NCBI GenBank assembly: GCA_030066905.1
Contig: JASJAR010000023.1
Span: 1-64,000, forward strand
Length of the DNA: 64,000 nt
DNA from: Paracoccaceae bacterium
GTDB taxonomy: Bacteria; Pseudomonadota; Alphaproteobacteria; Rhodobacterales; Rhodobacteraceae
Reading direction: 5' to 3'
Position numbers and translations under genes: made by a program. The first letter of the stretch is position 1. Each line of letters starts with the position of its first letter. The notes under the pieces were generated by a model. The model was not told the DNA's origin, made no database searches, and saw only the letters and a list, made by a program, of their open reading frames with translations. Below are positions 45,619-54,725 of the stretch, one piece after another.

Positions 45619-46977
45619 ATGACACAGAGACCAAAGATGCGCCTCTCCCGCTACTTTCTGCCCGTCCTGAAGGAAACCCCCGCCGAGGCGCAGATCGTCT
45701 CGCATCGGCTGATGCTGAGGGCAGGCATGATCCGCCAGGCATCGGCCGGCATCTATTCCTGGCTGCCGCTGGGCTACCGGGTGCTCAGGAACATCGAACG
45801 CATCGTCCACGAGGAGCAGGCGCGGGCGGGGCACATTCCCGTTCTGATGCCGACGCTGCAATCGGCCGACCTCTGGCGCCAATCGGGCCGCTACGACGCC
45901 TATGGACCCGAGATGCTCCGTATCCGCGACCGGCACGACCGCGACATGCTCTACGGGCCCACCAACGAGGAGATGATCACCGAGATCGTCGCGGCTTACG
46001 TCAATTCCTACCGGTCCCTGCCGCTCACGCTCTACCACATACAGTGGAAGTTCCGCGACGAGATGCGGCCCCGGTTCGGGGTGATGCGCGGCCGGGAATT
46101 CCTGATGAAGGACGGCTACAATTTCGACCTGTCGAAGGAGGCGGCCCTTCACGCCTATAACCGCCATTTGGTGAGCTACCTTCGGACCTACGAGCGGATG
46201 GGGCTTCAGGCGATCCCGATGCGGGCCGATTCAGGGCCCATCGGCGGCGATTACACCCATGAGTTTCTCGTGCTCGCCGAGACCGGCGAGTCGGAGGTGT
46301 TCTACGACAGCGAGGTCACCGACCTCACCTTCGGCGACCGCGACATCGATTATGACGATTGGGACCAGTGCCAGGGCGTTCTGGAGGAATTCACCTCGCG
46401 CTATGCCCGCACCGACGAGACCCATGACGAGGCGGTGTTCGACAAGGTCCCCGAAGCCCGCCGCCGCAGCGCGCGGGGCATCGAAGTGGGCCAGATCTTC
46501 TATTTCGGCACGGCCTATTCCGAAAGCCTCGGCGCCTTTGTGCAGAACGAGGCCGGCGAGCGGGTGCCGCTCCATATGGGCTCCCACGGGATCGGTGTGA
46601 GCCGGCTTGCCGGCGCGATCATCGAGGCGAGCCATGACGACAGGGGCATCATCTGGCCCGAGGCGGTGACGCCGTTCCAGGTGGGGCTTGTGAACCTCCG
46701 CCAGGGCGACAGCGCGACCGACGCGGCCTGCCACGGGATCGAGCTTGCCCTCGAAAAGCGGGGGCTTTCGGTTCTCTATGACGACCGCGAGGAGCGCGCC
46801 GGGGCGAAGTTCGCCACGATGGACCTCATAGGCCTGCCCTGGCGGATCACGGTGGGCCCGCGGGGGCTGGAGAAAAACGTCGTCGAGCTTACTTCGCGCC
46901 GGACCGGCGAGAGCGAGGAGATGTCGGCCGAGGCGGCCATCGACCGGGTGGCGGGCATCTATGGCCTGGCCCCCTGA
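45619..46977 (+). CDS. proS: Prolyl-tRNA synthetase (short bacterial type without insertion editing domain)
   Basis: 452 aa, the shorter class II ProRS typical of alphaproteobacteria; the YbaK-like editing insertion is absent. Motif 1 region [18 protein letters not shown], motif 2 [19 protein letters not shown] and motif 3 [16 protein letters not shown] are present. It charges tRNA-Pro. The 3' end overlaps the next ORF by 17 bases in a different frame. Confidence 0.96.
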   Translation: MTQRPKMRLSRYFLPVLKETPAEAQIVSHRLMLRAGMIRQASAGIYSWLPLGYRVLRNIERIVHEEQARAGHIPVLMPTLQSADLWRQSGRYDAYGPEMLRIRDRHDRDMLYGPTNEEMITEIVAAYVNSYRSLPLTLYHIQWKFRDEMRPRFGVMRGREFLMKDGYNFDLSKEAALHAYNRHLVSYLRTYERMGLQAIPMRADSGPIGGDYTHEFLVLAETGESEVFYDSEVTDLTFGDRDIDYDDWDQCQGVLEEFTSRYARTDETHDEAVFDKVPEARRRSARGIEVGQIFYFGTAYSESLGAFVQNEAGERVPLHMGSHGIGVSRLAGAIIEASHDDRGIIWPEAVTPFQVGLVNLRQGDSATDAACHGIELALEKRGLSVLYDDREERAGAKFATMDLIGLPWRITVGPRGLEKNVVELTSRRTGESEEMSAEAAIDRVAGIYGLAP

Positions 46978-47380
46978 GGTTCTGGAGGCCGAGAGCCCGC
47001 TTTACGAGATGCTGCGCTTTATGGTGCGGCGACCGGGGATGTATCTCGGGGAACGGCCACTCGAGAGGTTCCAAGGCTGGCTTGATGGCTACAAGATCGG
47101 GCTTGCGGTGGCCGGGCGAACCGATCCGTTGTGCGAGGCCCTTCGGACAGGCGATTTCAACGCCTTTGTCGCGGCGCGGCTCGATCTGCCTAACCGCTTC
47201 TCCGGAGAGAACGCGTTCAAGATGATCGCCTATGTGTCTCCGAGCCAAGGCAGGGGCGCGTTCGAAGACTTCGTTACGCTGCTGGACGACTTTCTCGAAG
47301 CCGAGGAGGTTCCGCGGACCGAACCTCATCTTTCGGCAGTCGTTCACGACCAGCGGCTCCGGCAACAAGGAGCGAACTGA
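46961..47380 (+). CDS. Hypothetical protein overlapping the end of proS
   Basis: 139 aa starting at ATG 46961 inside proS. It contains [20 protein letters not shown] and [14 protein letters not shown]; the 'RPGMYLG' pattern recurs in unrelated small bacterial proteins of unknown role. The C-terminus is acidic. The next gene starts one base after its stop, so it lies in a proS-unknown-peroxiredoxin string. Codon use is normal for the chromosome, except in the last 40 codons, which are less GC-biased. Function unknown. Confidence 0.65.
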   Translation: MAWPPEVLEAESPLYEMLRFMVRRPGMYLGERPLERFQGWLDGYKIGLAVAGRTDPLCEALRTGDFNAFVAARLDLPNRFSGENAFKMIAYVSPSQGRGAFEDFVTLLDDFLEAEEVPRTEPHLSAVVHDQRLRQQGAN

Positions 47381-47381
47381 C

Positions 47382-47945
47382 ATGGCACAGACGTTCTACG
47401 AGGTCGACTGGTCGACCCTTCCCGAACCGGAAGACGACGGGGCGGCGGATCATCTGCCCGGTCTCGCCCTGCCGTCCATCGCGCTGGCTTCGACGGGCGG
47501 GGACCCGGTCGATCTCGCCGCCCTGCCGGGGCTCACGATCCTCTATATTTACCCCAAGACCGGCCAGCCCGGCACCGAGATGCCCGATGGCTGGGACATG
47601 ATCCCCGGGGCGCGGGGCTGCACGCCGCAATCCTGCGCGTTCCGCGACCATTATGCCGATCTCAGAAGCTTGGGCGTCGCTCAGCTTTTCGGGCTCTCGA
47701 CCCAGTCCACCGCCTACCAGACCGAGGCGAGGGATCGGATGCATCTGCCGTTCGACCTGCTGTCGGACGAAAGCCTCGCCTTTGCCGGGGCGCTGAACCT
47801 GCCGACCTTCGGGGCCGGCGGCGAGAGGCTCATCAAGCGGATGTCGCTGGCGATTGAAGCCGGCCGCATCGTCGATGCGATCTACCCGGTCTTTCCGCCG
47901 GACGCCAATGCCGCGATGGTCGAGGATTGGCTGCGCGGCCGCTAG
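47382..47945 (+). CDS. Peroxiredoxin (AhpC/TSA family, PrxQ-like)
   Basis: 187 aa from ATG 47382. Peroxidatic Cys in RGCTPQSCAFRDHY, where the second Cys four residues on fits the PrxQ resolving position. YIYPKTGQPG replaces the usual YFYPKDxTPG loop, a mild deviation. It would reduce hydroperoxides with thioredoxin. RBS AAGGAG lies inside the end of the upstream gene. Confidence 0.85.
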   Translation: MAQTFYEVDWSTLPEPEDDGAADHLPGLALPSIALASTGGDPVDLAALPGLTILYIYPKTGQPGTEMPDGWDMIPGARGCTPQSCAFRDHYADLRSLGVAQLFGLSTQSTAYQTEARDRMHLPFDLLSDESLAFAGALNLPTFGAGGERLIKRMSLAIEAGRIVDAIYPVFPPDANAAMVEDWLRGR

Positions 47946-47947
47946 GC

Positions 47948-48002
47948 CTCTTCATCTTGGCGAAAATACCGCCGGGGGTCCGGGGGCAGGCAGCCCCCGG
48001 CC
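47948..48002. terminator. AGAAATACC-type terminator/repeat element after the peroxiredoxin gene
   Basis: TCATCTTGGCGAAAATACCG is followed by a perfect hairpin CCGGGGGC (47980-47987) / GCCCCCGG (47993-48000). Inverted relatives lie at 62065-62150 and, in part, at 59663-59720. The element occurs just after gene ends, so a termination or RNA-stability role is plausible. Confidence 0.5.
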
Positions 48003-48089
48003 GCCAGAAGCCGGGCACCCCCGCTCCGCCTTGCAGCGCGCGCCGCTTCGGCCCATAGACGGGGCAACCAAGAACGAGCAGGTCGCCCC

Positions 48090-49364
48090 ATGGCCGGATT
48101 TTCGCGCTACGAATTCCTGATCGCCTGGCGCTATCTCCGCGCCCGCCGCGCCGAGGGCGGGGTGAGCGTGATGACCTGGATCAGCCTGATCGGCATCGCG
48201 CTCGCGGTGGCCGCGCTCATCATCACGCTGGCGGTGCGGTCGGGCTTCCGGGCGGAGTTCGTCGACACGATCCTCGGCGCCAACGCCCATGTCACGCTCT
48301 ATTCCCAGCCCTTCGTCAACGAAGCTGGCCAAACCGTGCGGACGCTTCCCGATTACGACGCCTTGGCATCCCGCGTGGCCGAGGTCGAGGGCGTCACCCG
48401 GGTCGCGCCGCTGGTGCGCGGGCAGGTCATGGCCAATGCCGGCCAGCGCAATACCGGGGTCGCGGTCTACGGGATCGCGGCCGAGAACCTCGCCACGATC
48501 CCGCGGATCGCCGAGCCGGTGCGGTCGTCGGGGTCGATCGCCGATTTCGAGCGCGGGGTCGCGGTGGGCGAGGGCGTGGCCAGGGAACTCGGGCTCGCGG
48601 TGGGCGACGCGATCCGGCTGATTTCCCCCAACGGGGTGCGCACCGCCTTCGGCACCTCGCCGAGGGTCTCGGCCTACGAGGTCGTTTATATCTTCTCGTC
48701 GGGCCGGTTCGACATCGACCGGACGCGCATCTACATGCCGCTGGCCGAGGCGCAGGTCTATTTCGACCGCGAGGGCGTGGCCGATGAGCTGGAGATCATG
48801 GTCGCCGAGCCCGAGGAGATCGACCGGCTCGGGCCCGCGCTGCTTGAAGCGGGCGGGCCAAGGACGCTCATCTGGACCTGGCGCGACAGTTCCGGCGCCT
48901 TCCTGCGCGCGCTCGAAGTGGAGGACACGGTGATGTTCGTGCTGATGAGCGTTCTGGTGCTCATCGCGTCGATGAACATCATCTCGGGGCTGGTGATGCT
49001 GGTGAAGAACAAGGGCCGCGACATCGGGATATTGCGCACGATGGGGCTCACCGAGGGGTCGGTCTTGCGGGTGTTCTTCCTCTGCGGGGCGTTCACCGGC
49101 GTGATCGGGACGATTGCCGGGGTGATCCTCGGCTGTCTCTTTGCGATCTATTTCGACCAGATCCTCGCCTTCGTGAACGGGGCCGCCGGGGGCGGGGTGT
49201 GGGATGCGAGCGTGCGGGGCATCTACCGGCTGCCGGCGAAGCTCGAGGTCGGCGACGTCGTGTCCGCCGTCGCGCTGTCGCTGTTTTTGTCCTTCGTCGT
49301 GACGATCTTCCCCGCCCGGCGCGCGGCCCGGCTCAACCCGGTCGAGGCGCTGCGCTATGAGTGA
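48090..49364 (+). CDS. lolC: Lipoprotein-releasing ABC transporter permease (LolC/E type)
   Basis: 424 aa with the LolC/E layout: N-terminal segment after [14 protein letters not shown] (about 22-50), a large periplasmic domain, then three C-terminal segments ([63 protein letters not shown]). It extracts lipoproteins from the inner membrane for the outer membrane. Its stop overlaps the ATPase start by eight bases. A single permease would form a homodimer with LolD. Confidence 0.93.
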   Translation: MAGFSRYEFLIAWRYLRARRAEGGVSVMTWISLIGIALAVAALIITLAVRSGFRAEFVDTILGANAHVTLYSQPFVNEAGQTVRTLPDYDALASRVAEVEGVTRVAPLVRGQVMANAGQRNTGVAVYGIAAENLATIPRIAEPVRSSGSIADFERGVAVGEGVARELGLAVGDAIRLISPNGVRTAFGTSPRVSAYEVVYIFSSGRFDIDRTRIYMPLAEAQVYFDREGVADELEIMVAEPEEIDRLGPALLEAGGPRTLIWTWRDSSGAFLRALEVEDTVMFVLMSVLVLIASMNIISGLVMLVKNKGRDIGILRTMGLTEGSVLRVFFLCGAFTGVIGTIAGVILGCLFAIYFDQILAFVNGAAGGGVWDASVRGIYRLPAKLEVGDVVSAVALSLFLSFVVTIFPARRAARLNPVEALRYE

Positions 49365-50040
49365 GGCCGCGCTTGCGCTCGATGGCATCGAGAAGGCCTA
49401 TCTGAGGGGGACGCCGGGGGAGGTCGAGGTCCTGTCGGGCGCGTCGCTCCATCTCGCCCCCGGCGAGGCGGTGGCCCTCGTCGCGCCCTCGGGGGCGGGC
49501 AAGTCCACGCTTCTGCACATCGCGGGGCTCCTCGATGTCGCCGATGCCGGCAGCGTCCGGCTCGCCGGGGCCGACCTCACGCGCGCCTCGGACCGCAAGC
49601 GCACCGAGGCGCGGCGCCGGCAGATCGGCTTCGTCTACCAGTTCCACCACCTCCTGCCGGAATTCACCGCCGCCGAGAACGTGATCCTGCCGCAGCTTGC
49701 CGACGGTACCGGCCGGCGCGCGGCCGCCGAGCGGGCGGCGGGGCTTCTCGACCGGGTCGGGCTCGGCCCACGGGCCGGTCACCGGCCGGCGGCGCTTTCG
49801 GGCGGCGAGCAGCAGCGGGTCGCGTTCTGCCGGGCGCTGGCGAACGCGCCGCGCGTTCTTCTGGCCGACGAGCCCACGGGCAACCTCGATCCGGCGACCT
49901 CGGACACGGTCTTCGGGGCGCTGATGGACCTCGTGCGCGGCACCGGCCTTGCCGCGCTCGTTGCCACCCACAACCCCGAACTCGCCGCCCGGATGGACCG
50001 GACCCTGCGGCTCGAAAACGGCCGCCTCGTTCCCGCCTGA
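49357..50040 (+). CDS. lolD: Lipoprotein-releasing ABC transporter ATPase
   Basis: 227 aa ABC ATPase. Walker [14 protein letters not shown]-loop [11 protein letters not shown] (the LolD-type 'FHHLL' sequence), signature [16 protein letters not shown] and Walker [13 protein letters not shown] are intact. It energises LolC. Co-translated with the permease. Confidence 0.94.
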   Translation: MSEAALALDGIEKAYLRGTPGEVEVLSGASLHLAPGEAVALVAPSGAGKSTLLHIAGLLDVADAGSVRLAGADLTRASDRKRTEARRRQIGFVYQFHHLLPEFTAAENVILPQLADGTGRRAAAERAAGLLDRVGLGPRAGHRPAALSGGEQQRVAFCRALANAPRVLLADEPTGNLDPATSDTVFGALMDLVRGTGLAALVATHNPELAARMDRTLRLENGRLVPA

Positions 50041-50101
50041 CCGAGATCAAGGCGGGTGGGGCCGCAGGCGGCGAATGATGGCTGGAAGGACGGAGACCCC
50101 C

Positions 50102-50500
50102 ATGCGTTACATGCTCTTAGCCGCTCTACTTTCCATCGCCGCCGGGGCGGCCGGGGCACAGGACGCCGACCGCGGCGCGGATGCCTTCGCGGACCACTGC
50201 GCGGTCTGCCACGGCGAGACCGCCATGGGCGACGGGCCGATGGTGCCGGTGCTGACGGTCGCGCCGTCCGATCTGACGTCGCTCGCCGCCGGCAACGACG
50301 GCGTTTTTCCCACCGCCCGCGTCGTCCGCCGGATCGACGGACGCGAAGAGGTGATGGCCCATGGCGGCCCGATGCCGCTCTTCGGCGACATCCTCGGCGG
50401 CGCTTCGGGGGTGATCGACGCCCCCGACGGCTCGCCGGTTTTCACCACCGAGGAGATCGTCGACATCACCGCCTGGCTTCAGGCGATCCAGGTGGAGTAG
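50102..50500 (+). CDS. Small periplasmic c-type cytochrome
   Basis: 132 aa: signal peptide (MRYMLLAALLSIAAGAAGAQ), haem motif CAVCH at 33-37 and a probable Met ligand in GGPMPLFG. It starts 61 bases after lolD. It resembles the lipoprotein cytochrome at 51543-51947 in size and layout (DGPM/VAPSDLT and DGPV/VAPADLT after the haem motif), so the two look like paralogues. Electron partner unknown. Confidence 0.85.
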   Translation: MRYMLLAALLSIAAGAAGAQDADRGADAFADHCAVCHGETAMGDGPMVPVLTVAPSDLTSLAAGNDGVFPTARVVRRIDGREEVMAHGGPMPLFGDILGGASGVIDAPDGSPVFTTEEIVDITAWLQAIQVE

Positions 50501-50590
50501 GCGGCGGCCAGCCGGGCGACGTCCGGGCCGGGAGCGGTCTGGCTGGCCCGGGGCGGAGGTTGGGCGCGCGCTCCAACGACCCAAGGCAAC

Positions 50591-50671
50591 CCACGCCCCG
50601 GACGCGATCCGGGGCCCCGACCCACCGGAGTGCCCGGCCGTTCGAGGTCCCGGGTCAGGCCCGGGACGGGT
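50591..50671. repeat. Dispersed CCCGGG-type palindromic repeat (single copy)
   Basis: CCACGCCCCGGACGCGATCC and GGTCCCGGGTCAGGCCCGGG flank a 30-base spacer ending GGAGTGCCCGGCC, in the same orientation as the 37-kb array. It fills the gap between a cytochrome and the HEXXH lipoprotein. Confidence 0.65.
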
Positions 50672-50730
50672 TCATTTCCGATCGTGGCCGCAAGAACGAA
50701 GGTCCGCTCGGGGCCGAAGCGCATCCTGCT

Positions 50731-51414
50731 TCAGGCCGAACAGATCCCTTGCGTCTCCGCCCCGTCCCAGGGCAGTTCCACCCCGGCAAGCGGGACCGCG
50801 TCGCGCCGGGCAAGACCGGGGAAGGGCTCTGACAGCATCGCGTGGAGCGCGGCGGTCTTCGGGCTCTCGGGGTCGAGCGCGCGGCAGCAGACGAACTCCT
50901 CCACCAGCGTACCCTGCTGCTCCCAGGCATAGCTCAGGAACGGCCGGGCCGGGTCGAACGCGACGAGATAGGGATCGTCCTCCTCGATATGCTCGGCGAG
51001 GGCCTTGAGCGGATGGTATCGGGTCGCCGCCCGCTGCTGCCACTGCCAGACATGGGTGACCTCGTGGGCGAGCCGCATCGCGTCGCGCAAGGGCAGGCGG
51101 TCGGGGTAGCCGGCGGTGTAATCCTCCGCCCAGAAGGCTTCGGTGAAATACATCGTCGAATCGAGCGTGAGCCCGGGGAAGATGATTGTCTGCTGCCCCG
51201 TGCGCGGCGGGAAGATCCGCTCCCGGCAGGTGTCGCGCGGGCGTTCGGGGATATCGGCGTCGAAGGCTGCCGAGATCGAGCCGCGGGCGACGCGGATCGC
51301 CGCATAATCCACCGTAGGCCCATGGATCGTCTCGATGAAGCCGCGCTCGGCCTCGGTGAGCGGGCGCTGGGCGCAGGCGGTCAGAAGCACGAGGGCGGCG
51401 AGAGCGAGGCGCAT
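50731..51414 (-). CDS. Lipoprotein with HEXXH motif, putative metallopeptidase
   Basis: 227 aa. Lipobox LLTAC (Cys at 14). A zinc-protease-type motif HEVTHVWQWQ lies at 117-126 (HEXXH at 117-121), and YPDRLPLRDAMRLA leads into it. Candidate third ligand: Glu in EEFVCCRALD. Arg/Cys features (DTCRERIF, FVCCR, GICSA) suggest disulfides. Probably periplasm-facing and membrane anchored. No named family was recognised. It is flanked on both sides by related cytochrome c genes. Confidence 0.7.
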   Translation of the reverse strand: MRLALAALVLLTACAQRPLTEAERGFIETIHGPTVDYAAIRVARGSISAAFDADIPERPRDTCRERIFPPRTGQQTIIFPGLTLDSTMYFTEAFWAEDYTAGYPDRLPLRDAMRLAHEVTHVWQWQQRAATRYHPLKALAEHIEEDDPYLVAFDPARPFLSYAWEQQGTLVEEFVCCRALDPESPKTAALHAMLSEPFPGLARRDAVPLAGVELPWDGAETQGICSA

Positions 51415-51542
51415 GGGGCGACGTGACGGGATTTTCAGGACGGGTGCAAGGGGCGGCCGCGGCCAAGGCGATTGACCTTGCGCAGGGCAGCCAGCGGCCC
51501 GTCGGGCTAGGATCGGGGTCCGACGACCACAAGGAGCCGACG

Positions 51543-51947
51543 ATGGGACGCTGGACGATCCTCCTGACTGCCCTGGCGCTGGTGGCGGCCTGCGTCGAAG
51601 AGGCGCCGGTCTCCATGGGCCGGGCCGATTACGCGCAGTTCTGCGCCGGCTGCCACGGGGGGGCCGGTGCAGGCGACGGGCCGGTCGCGGGCGGGCTTTC
51701 GGTGGCGCCGGCAGACCTGACGACGCTGTCGACCCGGAACGGCGGGGCCTTTCCCCTCGTCGAGGTGATGTCCCATATCGACGGCTATACCAGGCGGGTC
51801 GACGGCGGGGAGATGATCATGCCGGAATTCGGCCCCGCGATCCAGGCCGGACGGCTGGTGCGGGTCGAGACCGCTGACGGCGTCAGCACCCCCACGCCGG
51901 AGCGGCTCTACGCTCTGGCGCGCTATCTGGAGACCCTACAGGAATAG
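51543..51947 (+). CDS. Lipoprotein c-type cytochrome
   Basis: 134 aa from ATG 51543. Lipobox LVAAC (Cys at 17) means it is membrane anchored. Haem motif CAGCH at 34-38 and a probable Met ligand in GEMIMPEFG. It parallels the soluble cytochrome at 50102-50500. Diverges from the HEXXH lipoprotein gene. Confidence 0.85.
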   Translation: MGRWTILLTALALVAACVEEAPVSMGRADYAQFCAGCHGGAGAGDGPVAGGLSVAPADLTTLSTRNGGAFPLVEVMSHIDGYTRRVDGGEMIMPEFGPAIQAGRLVRVETADGVSTPTPERLYALARYLETLQE

Positions 51948-52076
51948 ACGGTCGGCCGGGTTGCATCCGACCTTGAGGGCAGGACGGCGGCGGGCCGGGA
52001 CCGGTCCACCGCGCCTCTGGCCGCCCCGGGGTCCCGGGCCCCGCCCCCGGACGGGGGTGGCCGCACGCGCCCGGTC

Positions 52077-52814
52077 TCAGCGGGTTGCCGCGTGGCGGCG
52101 CTCCGGGGGCAGCCCGCCGATCTCCAGGATCAGCTTCCGGCGTACCGCATCGGCGAAATCCGCCCGCCCCTCGGCCTCGACGACAAACGCGCCGGGGCCC
52201 CCGATCACCCGGTCGCGGTAGGCGTCCGGGGTGCCCGGCCGTTCGGCGGTGGAGATTGCCAGCGCGTTGATGACGATCCCGGCCGCCAGCACCTCCGCGC
52301 GGGCGCTCTCGATGGAGGGCCCCGAGAAGTTCGAGGCCGAATCGCCGGAAAAGTCGATCACCTTGCGCCAACCGTCATGGACGTTGGTTTCGATCAGCGT
52401 CTTGCCGTCGAGAAGCGCCTGGCCGATGGCGTTGCGCCCGAACGCCATGCGCGGGGCGGCAAGGAGGCTTTCGGCGAAGCGGGCCGCGCTCTCGGGGCCG
52501 TCGACCACCGCCCAGTCGGCGACGACGGCGGTGCCGGCCGCCCATTCGACGTAAGTGACCGCGATCCGCCCATAGGCCGAGGCCGCGATCACGTCGAGGA
52601 CGCGGGGGTCGGTGATGGCTGTGGCGTAGCCCTGGCGCTGGAAGGCGATCTCGTCGGCGGTGATCGACCCCGAGGCGTCGGCGAGGAGCACAAGCTCGAC
52701 CTCCACGTCCTGGGCGGCCGCCGGGGTGAGCAAGGCGAGACAGACCGTCCCGCAGATCGCGTTCGGCAACGAACGGGCGGTTCGCCGGACAAGGGCGAGG
52801 AGGAGCGCGCGCAT
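52077..52814 (-). CDS. DUF1194 (von Willebrand A-like) secreted protein, second copy
   Basis: 245 aa with signal peptide (up to about LLTPAAAQDV). MIDAS-like start LLADASGSITADE, DFSGDSASNFSG and INALAIST match DUF1194. The paralogue at 15472-16191 shares the layout DxSGS, SGDxxxN and INALAI/VNALVV. Likely metal-dependent protein binding in the periplasm. Partner unknown. Confidence 0.83.
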   Translation of the reverse strand: MRALLLALVRRTARSLPNAICGTVCLALLTPAAAQDVEVELVLLADASGSITADEIAFQRQGYATAITDPRVLDVIAASAYGRIAVTYVEWAAGTAVVADWAVVDGPESAARFAESLLAAPRMAFGRNAIGQALLDGKTLIETNVHDGWRKVIDFSGDSASNFSGPSIESARAEVLAAGIVINALAISTAERPGTPDAYRDRVIGGPGAFVVEAEGRADFADAVRRKLILEIGGLPPERRHAATR

Positions 52815-52911
52815 AGACCAGACATAGCATGGGCGCGGGGAACGGCCAGGGTTCGGCCCGTCGCGGCGGCGGGGCGCTGTCCGCCCCAGGCCTATCGCGG
52901 TGTTGCGGCGT

Positions 52912-53244
52912 TCACGTCCCGGGCGGGGAATAGGCCCCCGAGATCTCCGTGGCCTTCTTCGCGATCCCCTCGAACTCCTCGGGCGACCAGGCGCGGATGG
53001 TGTTGAGATGCACCGCGGCCCCCGAGGCGGCGATGGCCATGTTCACGGCGACGACATCGCCGCCGTCGGGCATCTCGACGATGGCCATCACGTCGTGGGG
53101 GCCGGTGGTCATGTACATATCGAGAAGCGTGCCGCCCCCTTTCTCGACGAGCTTGCCGACCGCCGCGCGGCGGCCCTGGGCGTGGGTCATGAGGCCCTTG
53201 ACGGTGTCCTGGCTGTAGGATGCGGTGACGATGAAGATGGGCAT
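52912..53244 (-). CDS. GYD-domain protein
   Basis: 110 aa from ATG 53244 (MPIFIVTASYSQDTVKGL). GLMTHAQGRRAAVGKLVEKGGGTLLDMYMTTGPHDVMAIVEMPD fits the GYD family (ferredoxin-like fold, function unknown). GGAGCGCC precedes the ATG. Monocistronic. Confidence 0.85.
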   Translation of the reverse strand: MPIFIVTASYSQDTVKGLMTHAQGRRAAVGKLVEKGGGTLLDMYMTTGPHDVMAIVEMPDGGDVVAVNMAIAASGAAVHLNTIRAWSPEEFEGIAKKATEISGAYSPPGT

Positions 53245-53729
53245 GGCGCTCCTCCCGTGGCGTTTGCCTGCCCGGGTCGGGGCTTGCCTGTCGCGTGCCT
53301 CGGGGTGCGGGGCGGTTCTTTCTGGGCTGCCCCGGTGGCGCGAGGATAGCGGATTTCCCGGGACTTCGGTAGGGCGCGGGGGCACGGCGGCGTTTGGCAG
53401 CGGATGGTGGGGTGAAACCCCACCCTACCGGCGCGCGATCTCTGCCCCCCGGACGGGGCCGGGCAGCGGGTTTTTCAACTCGGTGATGTCAGTCGGCGTT
53501 GGCGTTTCGATCTTGAAACCGACGGGCCCGCCAGGGCGACTTGCCGTGCGCCTCCCCCGGCCGCTCGACCGGGGATTTGCAAGATGGCTGCCCCTGCGCC
53601 TTGGGTTGAGGCGGTCTCGGGGGCGGTCAGTCTTCGGTCAGGCGGCGGGTTGGTGGCCCGCCGCTCAGGAACGTTCGCGGGGGAGGATGGTGTGGGAGAG
53701 TTGAGGAGGGGTGAAGGGGGCGTTCGGTC
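53245..53729. other. Gene-free stretch left of the RAYT locus
   Basis: 485 bases without an ORF that I can support. It contains one variant REP palindrome (53406-53429) and otherwise unremarkable GC-rich sequence. A possible decayed gene fragment cannot be excluded. Confidence 0.4.
53406..53429. repeat. Variant REP palindrome
   Basis: GGTGGGGTGAAACCCCACC followed by CTACC. It shares the CCCACCCTAC end of the RAYT-associated REPs but has a different centre (GTGAAAC), so it is a related subfamily. Confidence 0.6.
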
Positions 53730-53799
53730 GTAGGGTGGGCAATCTGCCCACCGGTCGCCCATTCCCACTGACGCATGGTGGGCAGATTGCCCACCCTAC
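53730..53799. repeat. REP pair (BIME) upstream of rayT
   Basis: One REP with GTAGGGTGGGCAATCTGCCC at 53730-53752 and its inverted partner ending GCCCACCCTAC at 53777-53799, 24 bases apart. The arms are GGTGGGCA/TGCCCACC with a short centre. This is a head-to-head REP pair that can fold into a larger cruciform. Confidence 0.85.
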
Positions 53800-53835
53800 A
53801 CGGGGTGTTAACCATGGGCGCGGCAGGGATTGGGG

Positions 53836-54360
53836 ATGTCGAGCTATCGCCGCGCGCTGGTCAATGGCGCCACCTATTTCTTTACGGTCGCCCTCGCCGA
53901 CCGGTCGACCACCGCGCTTGTCGAGAACATCGGATTGCTGCGCGACGCGGTGGCGAGGACAGGCGCTGAACTGCCCTTCCGCATCGATGCGATGGTGATC
54001 TTGCCCGACCACCTTCATGCGGTCTGGACATTGCCGGAGGGCGATGCCGCCTTTCCCGAACGATGGCGGCGGATCAAGGCGCGGTTTTCCCATGGCGTCG
54101 GCGGGGCGTATCGACGGACCGCGAGCAAGATCGCCAAGCGAGAGGTCGGGTTGTGGCAGCGGCGGTATTGGGAGCATGTGATCCGGGACGAACGAGATTA
54201 CCGGGCCCATGTCGAGTATTGTTGGGGGAACCCAGTGAAGCATGGGGTGGTGGCGAGGGCGGTGGAGTGGCCGTATTCGTCGATCCATAGGGATATCCGG
54301 CGGGGATTGGTGGCGCCCGAATGGGTCGGTGGAGATGTTGATGGCAATTTCGGCGAGTAG
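53836..54360 (+). CDS. rayT: REP-associated tyrosine transposase (RAYT, Y1/HUH)
   Basis: 174 aa. HUH motif DHLHAVW (H59, H61) and the single catalytic tyrosine Y128 in HVEYCWGNPVKHG define a RAYT of the IS200/IS605 relative type, which cuts and moves single-stranded REP hairpins. The start is ATG 53836 (MSSYRRALVNGATYFFTVAL, the family N-terminus). Inverted REP pairs flank the gene on both sides, and its TAG stop codon is itself part of a REP (54357-54379). It appears intact and probably active or recently active. Confidence 0.92.
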   Translation: MSSYRRALVNGATYFFTVALADRSTTALVENIGLLRDAVARTGAELPFRIDAMVILPDHLHAVWTLPEGDAAFPERWRRIKARFSHGVGGAYRRTASKIAKREVGLWQRRYWEHVIRDERDYRAHVEYCWGNPVKHGVVARAVEWPYSSIHRDIRRGLVAPEWVGGDVDGNFGE

Positions 54361-54425
54361 GGTGGGCAATCTGCCCACCGTGCGCAGGTGACGATTTGGG
54401 ATGGTGGGCAGATTGCCCACCCTAC
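54357..54425. repeat. REP pair (BIME) downstream of rayT, includes the rayT stop codon
   Basis: Forward REP at 54357-54379 begins at the rayT stop (GTAG); its inverted partner lies at 54403-54425, 23 bases apart. Sequence is identical to the 53730-53799 pair within the REP cores. Confidence 0.85.
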
Positions 54426-54467
54426 GCTTGCTGTGCAGAAGAACCAGCGCGTGCGCCGGTGCGGGAC

Positions 54468-54490
54468 GGGGGGCAGATTGCCCACCCTAC
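54468..54490. repeat. Single REP
   Basis: GGGGGCAGATTGCCCACCCT and AC: reverse-oriented REP with one change (GGG for GGT) and no nearby partner. It may be half of a decayed pair. Confidence 0.75.
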
Positions 54491-54618
54491 GGTTGGTCTG
54501 GGCGCCGCGTTCCGTCGCTTTCGAAGCAGGGCTTTCACGGGTGCCCGGCATCGCCGGACCGCTTTCACTCCGCCAAGCGCCCCGACGGAGCGCCTCAGTT
54601 AGACGGCGCGTTCGGAGA

Positions 54619-54688
54619 GTAGGGTGGGCAATTTGCCCACCGTGGCGTGGATCGAGGAGTGGAGTGGTGGGCGGATTGCCCACCCTAC
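54619..54688. repeat. REP pair (BIME) next to parE
   Basis: Forward REP 54619-54641 (centre AATTTG) and inverted REP 54666-54688 (centre CGGATTG), 24 bases apart. It ends 38 bases before the parE stop at 54726 and may serve as a transcription end. Confidence 0.85.
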
Positions 54689-54725
54689 GCCTGCTGGGAA
54701 TGCATAACGAGTTCGAGCCTGAAGT

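Noticed and set aside
53245-53729. Second, decayed RAYT copy
   Set aside because: No HUH or Tyr motif could be found in any frame; only a variant REP is present.
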